5,769 nt of DNA from Cocleimonas sp. (lineage in GTDB: Bacteria > Pseudomonadota > Gammaproteobacteria > Thiotrichales > Thiotrichaceae): contig JAGLDQ010000247.1 in NCBI GenBank assembly GCA_023145535.1, positions 1-5,769 on the forward strand. Reading direction: 5' to 3'. Below the pieces are notes generated by a model. The model did not search any database. It was not told the DNA's origin and saw only the letters and a list, made by a program, of their open reading frames with translations. Made by a program: the position numbers and the translations under genes. Below, piece by piece: positions 1 to 5,769 of the stretch. Positions within the stretch are counted from its first letter, which is position 1, and every line of letters begins with the position of its first letter.

Positions 1-1272
1 ATTCAAACGAGCTCCGATGTGTTGCAACAATTGCAAAAACTACTAGAGCAAACGGTTAGCGAGCGGCAGGAAAAAGAACAGCAAGAAAAGCAAGGGTTTA
101 GTGATCAGGGTACGTTAAAAACTAAACGAGAAAACGCCCAACAACATTTAGAGACAGCCTGCCTACTTGCCGATGAAATCAGCGAAGAAGTATTGCAACA
201 GCATCACCCTTTATTAATACAATGGCGTAAAAAAGAGCTGGGTGAAACCGTCTTCAATTTGCGTAATTTAGATAAAAGCCAGCGTGAAATGCGCGAAGCC
301 ATGAGTATCCATGTGGGCAATGATACCGCTAAATTAAATCGCCTCACACAACGTATTATTCAGCAAATGCAGGACTATAAACGCAACTATCCTGCTGAAA
401 CCTCCGAGGTTGATGCACGCATTGAAGCAGGGCATGAATATGCACAAATGCTCGCTGTATTAGCCTCAGAAGATCTGCCACGTCATGAAACGACCTTTAA
501 AAAGATGCTCAATGAGCAAACCATTCAAGGCGTGGTGATGTTCCAAAGCCAGCTTGAAAAAGAACGTCGTCAAATTGAAGATAAAATTAATGCCATTAAT
601 CAATCGCTACAACAGATTGAATACAATACAGGCACTTACATCACCCTTATGGCAAACCTTGCCTTAGATAGAGATGTGCGCGATTTTCGCAGTGAATTAA
701 AAGTGATCCTCAGCAATACACTGGACAGTGATGATTTATACACCGAAGATCGTTTTTTACAAGTAAAAAGCATTATGGAGCGCTTTAAAGGACGTGAAGG
801 GTACGTCGAACAAGACCGTCGTTGGATGCGTAAAGTCACCGATGTCCGCAACTGGTATAACTTCTCAGCGAGTGAACGTTGGCGTGAAAATGACGAAGAA
901 AAAGAGTTTTATAGTGACTCCGCTGGTAAATCGGGTGGACAAAAGGAAAAACTCGCCTATACCATCCTCGCCTCCGCTTTAGCCTATCAATTTGGATTGG
1001 AATCTACGGATAATAGCGCACGCTCCTTCCGCTTTGTGGTGATTGACGAAGCCTTTGGTAAAGGCTCAGATGAGTCAACACGCTATGCTTTGGAGTTATT
1101 TCGTAAGTTAAATTTACAACTATTAATTGTTACCCCTCTGCAAAAAATTCATGTCATTGAGGATTATATTAACGCGGTGCATTTTGTGCATAATCGTGAA
1201 GGAAAATATTCGATGATGCGGAATTTGAGTATTGAGGAGTATCGGGAAGAGAAGGCAAAAGTGAGTAGATAA
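1..1272 (+). CDS. jetC: Wadjet SMC-like ATPase JetC, C-terminal part (5' end outside window)
   Basis: This is the C-terminal 423 codons of the SMC-like motor of the Wadjet anti-plasmid system, which with JetA and JetB extrudes DNA loops and presents small circular plasmids to JetD for cleavage. The frame is open from base 1, so the GTG at 19 is not a convincing start; full JetC proteins are usually around 1,000 residues or more. The first ~200 codons are rich in Q, E, K and R in heptad-like patterns, fitting the returning arm of the coiled coil. The C-terminal ATPase lobe follows: an ABC-type signature SAGKSGGQKEK (919-951), a hydrophobic Walker B strand ending in the catalytic pair, FRFVVIDE (1027-1050), then AFGKGSDE, and the LLIVTPLQK strand (1120-1146) typical of MukB/JetC-like proteins. 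The Walker A lobe must lie upstream of the window. The TAA stop overlaps the next start by one base. Confidence in the family is high, resting on the C-lobe motifs and the linked jetD. Confidence 0.9.
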   Translation: MQTSSDVLQQLQKLLEQTVSERQEKEQQEKQGFSDQGTLKTKRENAQQHLETACLLADEISEEVLQQHHPLLIQWRKKELGETVFNLRNLDKSQREMREAMSIHVGNDTAKLNRLTQRIIQQMQDYKRNYPAETSEVDARIEAGHEYAQMLAVLASEDLPRHETTFKKMLNEQTIQGVVMFQSQLEKERRQIEDKINAINQSLQQIEYNTGTYITLMANLALDRDVRDFRSELKVILSNTLDSDDLYTEDRFLQVKSIMERFKGREGYVEQDRRWMRKVTDVRNWYNFSASERWRENDEEKEFYSDSAGKSGGQKEKLAYTILASALAYQFGLESTDNSARSFRFVVIDEAFGKGSDESTRYALELFRKLNLQLLIVTPLQKIHVIEDYINAVHFVHNREGKYSMMRNLSIEEYREEKAKVSR

Positions 1273-1634
1273 TGACTGAACGAAATGAAGAAATTGAAAA
1301 GCGTATTGATTATGACATTGTCGTTGATGCTTATAATGAAGAAGAACGCGCAATGGGATGGTATTATTATATTGCAGATAATTGCAATTTTCCTTTTCAA
1401 GCTAAATGTAGAGAAAAACAAGGAGCATCTCCTTTAAGTCTTGGTGAAAAAGTAGAGGTTATTGATATTGCATCAGGAGAGGATTGTGAAAATCGGATAC
1501 TGGTTGAAATTAAATGGAAGGATTGTGAGTTTTCAGTGCCTTTAGAGCAACTTGAAGCAATTGATGTGGATGATGATACGCTGCTAGTTTTGGGTGATTG
1601 GGCATATTGGTGTGAGATGGGGTATGGGTATTAA
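1272..1634 (+). CDS. CcbP-like small acidic calcium-binding protein
   Basis: A 120-residue acidic protein that I recognise as resembling the CcbP calcium-binding family (Pfam Calci_bind_CcbP). The founding member, from Anabaena, binds Ca2+ through negative surface charge and affects heterocyst formation. Family-like features are the opening EEIEKRIDYDIVVDAY, then EEERAMGWYYYI, the FPFQAKC segment (about residues 40-46), a small beta-barrel-like stretch with LGEKVEVIDIA and ILVEIKWKDCEFSVPLEQL, and the acidic end VDDDTLLVLGDWAYW. There is no signal peptide or membrane segment, so it should be cytoplasmic. Its ATG shares one base with the jetC TAA, which implies translational coupling to jetC. 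What it does next to Wadjet is unknown: it could tune Ca2+ or another divalent metal, or be unrelated cargo. In a sampled line (1381-1440) 20 of 60 bases are G or C, lower than in jetC. Family assignment is from memory of the sequence pattern and not from a search. Confidence 0.65.
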   Translation: MTERNEEIEKRIDYDIVVDAYNEEERAMGWYYYIADNCNFPFQAKCREKQGASPLSLGEKVEVIDIASGEDCENRILVEIKWKDCEFSVPLEQLEAIDVDDDTLLVLGDWAYWCEMGYGY

Positions 1635-1722
1635 GATGAGTATCATCGACTCTTGAACATTTGTAATGCATCCCATGTTGAAGTATGGAAATGAGATAGT
1701 CTATTTTTTGGTGATTAAAATT
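1635..1722 (+). promoter_or_regulatory. 88-bp gap with Shine-Dalgarno that sets the ATPase start
   Basis: This is the only sizeable gap in the + strand gene series. Near its end lies GGTGA (1710-1714), 8 bases before the ATG at 1723, which is good ribosome-binding spacing and favours that ATG over the earlier in-frame ATG at 1666. The residues between the two ATGs do not look like the usual start of this ATPase family, whereas MKFSHLEFKEVKG does. Only weak promoter-like hexamers are present (TTGAAG 1678, TATTTT 1702), and transcription from them would leave almost no leader, so the ATPase is probably read from the jet promoter or from an unseen one. Confidence 0.5.
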
Positions 1723-2895
1723 ATGAAGTTCTCGCATTTGGAGTTTAAAGAAGTTAAAGGCATTGGCTCAATTGAGGTTGATTTTACGTCGGATAAAAGA
1801 GTGCATGCGTTTATTGGTGAGAATGGGGTTGGGAAGACTAAATTTTTGGAGGCTTTGTTTCAGGCAATACTTTCCATTCATAAAGATGTAGGGAATTTTT
1901 TTGAAAAACAATTAGAAGATAATGAATTAATTGACAAACATAATATTTCTAGCTTATTTAACAATGTCTTAGATAGGTATTTAGGTCAAGATAGAAATGA
2001 TTTATACTGCCTAATGTCTTTAGCTTCATCAGCACTTACAATTAAAAGTAATAAAGAATTTAAAAAACATACTCAACCCGTTGTATTTATTGCGGCTCAA
2101 AGTCGTGGTTTTATCGAAAGTACTCCACAGATAAATTTTACAGCTACCGGAAACTTTCATCAAAGGAAAAATCATTATATTGAATCATTATTTTCAGGAA
2201 TGAATAATAATTTTTCTAGCTTAAGTATGAGCATTGATATTGAAGAATGGTTTGTTTCCATTGCTCAATCATCAAACCCCTTCCAAAAGAAACAGGATAA
2301 CCGTGAAATAGAAATACGCACAGTACTAAAGTTATGCCACCAGATAGATAAAAACATTGACTCTGAATTTATGGAAATAGGAGGAAATAATCGTGTTTTT
2401 CTCAAAATAAATGACCAAAAGACACAACTATCTCACCTAAGCACAGGTTACGCTTCAATACTAAAAATCATTCAATCCATTATTTCAGGTTACGGTTATT
2501 TCACCAATGAACAACAATTACAGCATGTCAGAGGCATTGTGCTAATTGATGAAATAGAAAGCCATTTGCATCTTTCATGGCAATCAAAAATCATCCCCAC
2601 TTTAAAGGAATTATTCCCTAATACAACTTTTTATATCACTACACATTCACCTGTTGTCTTGACACAATTAGAAAATGGTGAAGCCTATCGCTTACAAAGA
2701 GAAGAGGATGGTGTGGTGCGTTCTGTCCTTATAAAACATCCAAGTAACTCAGCCTTTGTTGATATGCTAGATGATGCTTTTGGTTTAGATGTTAATGAAA
2801 TAAAATTACAGCGAGTCTCATCAGATGGTCAAAAAAAGGCTAAACAACGCTTATTAGATTTCGCAAACAAGCAAAGAGAGGCGGCGGGTAAATGA
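1723..2895 (+). CDS. SMC/OLD-type AAA ATPase, partner of the PIN protein
   Basis: A 390-residue ABC/SMC-type ATPase of the AAA_15/AAA_21 kind found in many defence systems (relatives include the ATPases of Septu and PARIS). The start at 1723 is chosen because of its Shine-Dalgarno and because the first strand MKFSHLEFKEVKGIGS is typical. Motifs in order: Walker A GENGVGKT (residues 32-39), signature-like LSTG (239-242), Walker B IVLIDEIE with D276 and E277 followed by the HLHLSW motif, and the H-loop strand FYITTHSPVV with H308. Residues ~50-230 form a variable insert with no coiled coil long enough for a true SMC. There is no Toprim domain, so it is not an OLD nuclease, and the last ~40 residues are basic and probably helical. 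It overlaps the PIN gene by ATGA, strongly suggesting co-translation and complex formation. By analogy it would sense an invader and release or activate the nuclease; that part is inference. Its composition is markedly AT-rich (13 of 60 G+C in 2161-2220). Confidence 0.85.
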   Translation: MKFSHLEFKEVKGIGSIEVDFTSDKRVHAFIGENGVGKTKFLEALFQAILSIHKDVGNFFEKQLEDNELIDKHNISSLFNNVLDRYLGQDRNDLYCLMSLASSALTIKSNKEFKKHTQPVVFIAAQSRGFIESTPQINFTATGNFHQRKNHYIESLFSGMNNNFSSLSMSIDIEEWFVSIAQSSNPFQKKQDNREIEIRTVLKLCHQIDKNIDSEFMEIGGNNRVFLKINDQKTQLSHLSTGYASILKIIQSIISGYGYFTNEQQLQHVRGIVLIDEIESHLHLSWQSKIIPTLKELFPNTTFYITTHSPVVLTQLENGEAYRLQREEDGVVRSVLIKHPSNSAFVDMLDDAFGLDVNEIKLQRVSSDGQKKAKQRLLDFANKQREAAGK

Positions 2896-3323
2896 CGAAG
2901 AAAGTTTTATTAGATGCTAATTTAATTATTTCCGTCTCTGATAGAAATAATAAAAAATACCAAGAATCTTTAGAGAAAATTACTCTCTTAGTTGAAGATA
3001 ATAATATTGAGTTATGTATCACTCCTTTGATTCGTTATGAGGTGTTACGCGGTATTCCTTTTGATGATCCTGATTCTTATGAGGATTTAAAAGAGATGCT
3101 TGATGGCTTTATTGAGCTAGATATAAAGCGTAATACATCTGAACTAGCATCTAATCTATTTCGTTATGCTAGGCATCGTGAACGCGGAATTGTTAATAAA
3201 CGTAGCTTTGATGTATTTCATTGCACTACGGCTAAATGCAATCAATGTAAACTTTATTCTAATGATGGCGATATAGCGAATATCGAACGTTTATATGATG
3301 ATTATATTGAACGGATTAATTAG
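2892..3323 (+). CDS. PIN-domain nuclease (VapC-like fold), likely effector of the ATPase
   Basis: A 143-residue protein with a complete PIN nuclease active site. The first strand KVLLDANLII supplies D8, the RYEVLRG motif supplies E50, the SFDVFHCTTAK helix supplies D107, and the SNDGDI motif supplies D125 (D127 nearby). These are the acidic positions that bind Mg2+/Mn2+ in PIN ribonucleases such as VapC, so it is predicted to be active, most likely on RNA. Unlike a vapBC locus, no small antitoxin gene precedes it; its ATG sits inside the stop of the AAA ATPase gene (ATGA, four-base overlap), so the ATPase is the natural candidate for controller or partner. A purine-rich GAGAGG lies about 10 bases before the start. 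The domain fills the whole protein, with no extra sensor or membrane part. The PIN assignment is strong; a role in abortive defence is inference from the pairing and from the location inside a Wadjet locus. Confidence 0.85.
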   Translation: MTKKVLLDANLIISVSDRNNKKYQESLEKITLLVEDNNIELCITPLIRYEVLRGIPFDDPDSYEDLKEMLDGFIELDIKRNTSELASNLFRYARHRERGIVNKRSFDVFHCTTAKCNQCKLYSNDGDIANIERLYDDYIERIN

Positions 3324-3328
3324 TCCAA

Positions 3329-4543
3329 ATGATCACCCCAGCCCAAATACAAAAAAAAGCAAAAAACCTCTGGAACAGCGGTAAAATCCTAAAAGCTACT
3401 TTAAACCAAGAATCCCTCTTCCCATGGATCATCACCTTTCGCAAGCCCACAGCCCAACAACAAGTTGATGATTTTAGCGCCGTACGCCAATGGGTTAGCA
3501 ATTTAAAATCCCATAGCAAAGCATCTAAACCTAAAGCCAATAACGGTGGCTATGAAATCGAATATAAAAGCATCAATCATCGTCAATTAGGCGTGCAGCA
3601 GTTGCCAACAAAAATTGTTTTCACAACCAAAAAAGATTTACTCCTATATTTGGGGAAATTAGGTCAGTTTAATGCCTTTATTGCGATGGCAGAGCAGAGC
3701 GGCGGTCGCTTTCCCGTACTAAAAGATTGGCTGGCAGATAATCCGCGCCGCTTTATCAAATATTTTTCTCTTTGGTCTGAGTTGCTGGCTGTTTGTGATT
3801 ATCTCATTACCAACCCTTACCCTAATTGCTATCTGCGTGAGCTGGAAATTAGCGGGGTTGATACTAAATTTATAGAAAGCCATCAAGTGATTTTAGCGGA
3901 GTTACTGGATGAGTTATTGCCCATGAAAAGTATTGATCATCAAGTAACCCGCCTGACACAGCATGGATTTGAACGTCGCTATGGGTTTCGCTTTGAGCAA
4001 CCGTTGATTCGTTTGCGATTATTAGATAGTCGTCTTTATCCGATGCCAAATATAAGCGATATTAGCGTGCCTATATCGCAGCTCGCGCAGTGGGAAATCC
4101 CTTGTCAGCGTGTTTTTATCACTGAAAATAAAATCAATGGATTAAGCTTTCCTGCGATGGAAAATAGCCTTGTTATTTTTGGTCTGGGTTATGGTATTAA
4201 CCAACTAGCCAAGGTGGCGTGGTTGTCTCGTTGTGAAATTTATTATTGGGGAGATATTGATACACATGGCTTTTCTATTTTATCCAGTTTGCGTCATTAC
4301 TATCCTAAGGTGCGCTCATTGATGATGGATGACACCACGCAACAACACTATCGTAATTTGAGCGTTAGAGAACCTGAAAAATCACGTTGTGATCATAAGC
4401 TTCACGATCTGACCGATGCAGAGCAGCAGCTTTATCAACAGCTAATACTCAGTCATATGCGTTTAGAGCAGGAGCGATTGCCAATGCGTTATATTAAGGC
4501 GCAATTACAACAAAAAAGGATCGGTCACAAAAAGATGGGGTGA
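3329..4543 (+). CDS. jetD: Wadjet nuclease JetD (DUF3322-DUF2220, Toprim/topoisomerase VI A-like)
   Basis: A 404-residue protein, the usual full length for JetD, the subunit that cuts plasmid DNA once JetABC has extruded it. The N-terminal part (about residues 1-190, starting ITPAQIQKKAKNLW) matches the DUF3322 pattern; the C-terminal part (about 200-390) is DUF2220, related to the topoisomerase VI A subunit. The Toprim metal site is intact: E266 in ITENKINGLSF, then D309 and D311 in the WGDIDTHGF motif, with the acidic LMMDD (D334, D335) after the next strand. The ATG at 3329 is the only reasonable start, because an in-frame stop lies at 3317-3319. No good Shine-Dalgarno precedes it, and it begins 5 bases after the PIN stop, so translation probably depends on ribosomes finishing the PIN gene. 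Nothing suggests truncation or decay. Its partners JetA and JetB should lie left of the window. Confidence 0.92.
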   Translation: MITPAQIQKKAKNLWNSGKILKATLNQESLFPWIITFRKPTAQQQVDDFSAVRQWVSNLKSHSKASKPKANNGGYEIEYKSINHRQLGVQQLPTKIVFTTKKDLLLYLGKLGQFNAFIAMAEQSGGRFPVLKDWLADNPRRFIKYFSLWSELLAVCDYLITNPYPNCYLRELEISGVDTKFIESHQVILAELLDELLPMKSIDHQVTRLTQHGFERRYGFRFEQPLIRLRLLDSRLYPMPNISDISVPISQLAQWEIPCQRVFITENKINGLSFPAMENSLVIFGLGYGINQLAKVAWLSRCEIYYWGDIDTHGFSILSSLRHYYPKVRSLMMDDTTQQHYRNLSVREPEKSRCDHKLHDLTDAEQQLYQQLILSHMRLEQERLPMRYIKAQLQQKRIGHKKMG

Positions 4544-4566
4544 TCAACGAAATAATCATCTTTTTG
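4528..4566. terminator. Inverted repeat at the jetD end, possible bidirectional terminator
   Basis: CAAAAAGATG (4528-4537) is matched perfectly by CATCTTTTTG (4557-4566), giving a 10-bp stem with a 19-base loop. It overlaps the last codons and stop of jetD, and the opposing replication gene ends 28 bases to the right. The A tract on one side and T tract on the other would act in both directions, as expected between convergent genes. The stem is AT-rich and the loop long, so termination may be weak. Confidence 0.4.
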
Positions 4567-4593
4567 CGGGCGGGCAGAGTAAGGGGAAACCTG

Positions 4594-5637
4594 CTATAGC
4601 TCAACCCGTTTTTTTGTCTGCTCTAGGCACGCAATCGCTTTTGCCCAAAGTTCGGTGTACTGCATTTTGCTCAAGGCCTCATCAAAGCTACAGTGGTCGT
4701 TATGGATCACCGATTGGATATTTTTTTTCAGTTGCTCAACATCTGCCGCCGCCTGTTGATATGCCATGCGCTGTTTAATGGTTTGCCGTTGTTGTCCTTT
4801 CTTTTTATCGCTTGTTGAGGCGGGTTGACCTTCATTTAAACCCAGTGTGCCCGTTAACCAGCGATTTTTTAGGCTAATAAAATAAGCAATGGGGTTGCGT
4901 ATTTTGCCATTGCGTAGGCAGGTGGCGAAATAATCTAAAAGGCGTTGGGCTTGTTGGGGGATATTGAAAGGTGCAAGGTGACGGCGAATCAATGGGCGTA
5001 ATTTTTTAGGAAAGCGGTCAGGAAAATGCAAAGTAAAAGGGGTAGGTTTAACCGGCTCAGGGCGAGCGGATGAGGATAAACTAGGCGATGAAAGCTCGTT
5101 ATTTTCTTCTTTTTTGAGGGGCAACGAGGGTTCTTTTTTGCACTTTTCAGGCGTACGATGCAATTGAAATGTAACCACTTCATCCATCAGTGCGCTTTGA
5201 TAAAAATCTGATAATAAACAGCGTGGGTCATTGGTGGTGGTGTCAGAGCTTGGGTTTCCCCAGTTTGGAAAGTCAAAATTAATTGCCATCCATTTTCCAT
5301 AATGCCCTTGACGGGTGATAATAATATTAAACGCGGCTAAACGGCGCACGGACTCATTCGCATGGTCACGTCGAATCCCCGTTAATTGCTCTAACCGCAC
5401 GCCATTCATATCATCTTCACGTTTATCGTAGGCGATGGTTTGATCATAAAGCGTGGTTAAAATACGCAGATCACGGGCGGTTAGCGGTGCAAGGGAGAGT
5501 TGATGAATAAAGGCGGTGCCAATTTGAGCGAGATGCTCAGGCAGTAAATTGAGTTTATTTTTAGCACAACGGGAAGCGTTGACTGAATTTTTTGGGGCAA
5601 TATCCCCAGTGGTAGCGTACAATATCGCTTGCATCAT
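4594..5637 (-). CDS. Phage/plasmid replication initiator, lambda O-like (Phage_rep_O)
   Basis: A protein of about 347 residues that should bind and open a replication origin on a mobile element. Residues ~32-127 follow the lambda O N-terminal winged-helix pattern: LTARDLRILTTLYDQT, then YDKREDD, RLEQLTGIRRDHANESV as the likely recognition region, LAAFNIIITRQGHYGKW and ending in FPNWGNP. A low-complexity linker rich in K, E, S and P follows (about 165-205). A second conserved-looking block runs FPDRFPKKLRPLIRRHL to FISLKNRWLTG (about 207-268), and the tail is charged. The first possible start is TTG at 5640, directly followed by ATG at 5637 and 5634. An AAGAGA lies just before the TTG, so ATG 5637 or 5634 has better spacing than the TTG. 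No helicase loader (lambda P/DnaC type) is visible; it could lie outside the window downstream of jetD's partner genes or be absent. It is convergent with jetD, so it is a separate transcription unit. Confidence 0.75.
   Translation of the reverse strand: MMQAILYATTGDIAPKNSVNASRCAKNKLNLLPEHLAQIGTAFIHQLSLAPLTARDLRILTTLYDQTIAYDKREDDMNGVRLEQLTGIRRDHANESVRRLAAFNIIITRQGHYGKWMAINFDFPNWGNPSSDTTTNDPRCLLSDFYQSALMDEVVTFQLHRTPEKCKKEPSLPLKKEENNELSSPSLSSSARPEPVKPTPFTLHFPDRFPKKLRPLIRRHLAPFNIPQQAQRLLDYFATCLRNGKIRNPIAYFISLKNRWLTGTLGLNEGQPASTSDKKKGQQRQTIKQRMAYQQAAADVEQLKKNIQSVIHNDHCSFDEALSKMQYTELWAKAIACLEQTKKRVEL
5107..5140. repeat. Direct 10-bp repeat in the linker of the replication gene
   Basis: TTCTTTTTTG occurs at 5107-5116 and 5131-5140, 24 bases apart. 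On the coding strand both copies encode Lys-Lys-Glu within the low-complexity linker, so the repeat may be simple coding bias. In lambda the origin lies in the linker region of gene O, which is the reason for noting it. Confidence 0.3.
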
Positions 5638-5670
5638 CAATCTCTTGGTTAGATTGTTTGTGAAGTCTCA

Positions 5671-5693
5671 CTGGTTTGTTTCGAGCAAATCAG
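5671..5693. promoter_or_regulatory. Imperfect inverted repeat upstream of the replication gene
   Basis: CTGGTTTG (5671-5678) faces CAAATCAG (5686-5693) across a 7-base centre, with one mismatched pair in eight. It lies 34-56 bases before the replication gene start, where an operator or a leader hairpin would be expected. The function is a guess from position. Confidence 0.3.
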
Positions 5694-5699
5694 TAGGGC

Positions 5700-5715
5700 G
5701 TTAATTTGTTAATTT
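5700..5715. repeat. Tandem 8-bp repeat GTTAATTT x2
   Basis: GTTAATTT occurs twice in direct succession (5700-5707 and 5708-5715) in the AT-rich stretch upstream of the replication gene. It could be part of a promoter, a regulator site or a short iteron remnant. On the - strand TTGAGT (5743-5738) and GATAAA (5719-5714) are spaced by 18 bases and form a weak promoter match that overlaps the second copy. Two copies are too few to call an origin. Confidence 0.35.
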
Positions 5716-5769
5716 TATCAGCCGATTACACGCATCGACTCAATGCCTATTACTAGACTCCCTTTCTTT

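Larger units (their letters stand above)
1272..3323 (+). other. Three-gene cargo block inside the Wadjet operon
   Basis: The CcbP-like, ATPase and PIN genes together separate jetC from jetD, which are normally adjacent. Sampled 60-base lines in the block have 20, 13 and 21 G+C (1381, 2161, 3001) against 27 in jetC (421) and 28 in jetD (3961), pointing to a different origin. No insertion sequence, transposase or obvious target-site duplication is seen at either edge. The left edge could equally be the gap at 1635 if the CcbP-like gene was already linked to jetC. Confidence 0.55.

Noticed and set aside
1653..1707. Promoter in the gap before the ATPase
   Set aside because: The best hexamers match only 4 of 6 positions each and would start transcription at or after the ribosome-binding site.
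1666..1722. 19-residue upstream extension of the AAA ATPase from ATG 1666
   Set aside because: ATG 1723 has GGTGA at ideal spacing and begins with the usual family start; the extension looks like untranslated sequence.
1123..1737. Reverse-strand open frames over the jetC end and the CcbP-like gene
   Set aside because: They are shadows of well-supported + strand genes and have no recognisable domain or ribosome-binding site.
2892..3323. Ordinary vapBC toxin-antitoxin locus
   Set aside because: No small DNA-binding antitoxin gene lies upstream or downstream; the overlapping partner is a 390-residue ATPase.
1723..3323. Classical Septu or OLD/Gabija system
   Set aside because: There is no HNH protein as in Septu, and the ATPase lacks a Toprim domain, with no UvrD-like helicase beside it.
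5640..5640. TTG as the start of the replication gene
   Set aside because: It lies directly against the AAGAGA motif, while ATG codons 3 and 6 bases later have better spacing.
1..5769. CRISPR array, insertion sequence, tRNA or rRNA
   Set aside because: I see no regularly spaced repeats, transposase, terminal inverted repeats or cloverleaf-like sequence.

Overview
The window reads as an accessory (mobile-element) region of a bacterium. A gammaproteobacterium is the best guess: coding sequence is moderately AT-rich, genes are tightly packed, and the replication gene resembles lambda O. This taxonomic call is weak because no rRNA, tRNA or housekeeping gene is present.

From left to right on the + strand runs one tightly packed gene series, 1-4543. 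It begins with the C-terminal part of jetC, the SMC-like ATPase of the Wadjet anti-plasmid system, whose 5' end lies outside the window. It ends with a complete jetD, the Wadjet Toprim/topoisomerase VI A-like nuclease. In standard Wadjet operons jetA-jetB-jetC-jetD are contiguous. Here about 2 kb carrying three other genes separates jetC from jetD: a small acidic protein of the CcbP calcium-binding family (start overlaps the jetC stop by one base), an SMC/OLD-type AAA ATPase, and a PIN-domain nuclease (start overlaps the ATPase stop by four bases). Sampled stretches of these three genes are clearly more AT-rich than jetC and jetD, so they look like cargo added to the operon. The ATPase-PIN pair has the layout of a two-gene sensor/effector defence module.

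A 10-bp inverted repeat straddles the jetD stop and may be a bidirectional terminator. Facing jetD tail to tail on the - strand is a gene for a phage/plasmid replication initiator of the Phage_rep_O (lambda O-like) type. Upstream of it (5641-5769) lie an imperfect inverted repeat and a tandem 8-bp repeat that could belong to its control region.

Working model: Wadjet recognises and cleaves small circular plasmids. JetC, with JetA and JetB encoded to the left, forms the loop-extruding motor, and JetD cuts. The inserted ATPase/PIN pair could be a second, RNA- or DNA-cleaving defence carried in the same operon, and the calcium-binding protein may be an accessory. The replication gene suggests that the locus sits on a prophage, plasmid or integrative element that would itself benefit from excluding competing plasmids. 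The layout and motifs are seen directly; the joint function is inference.
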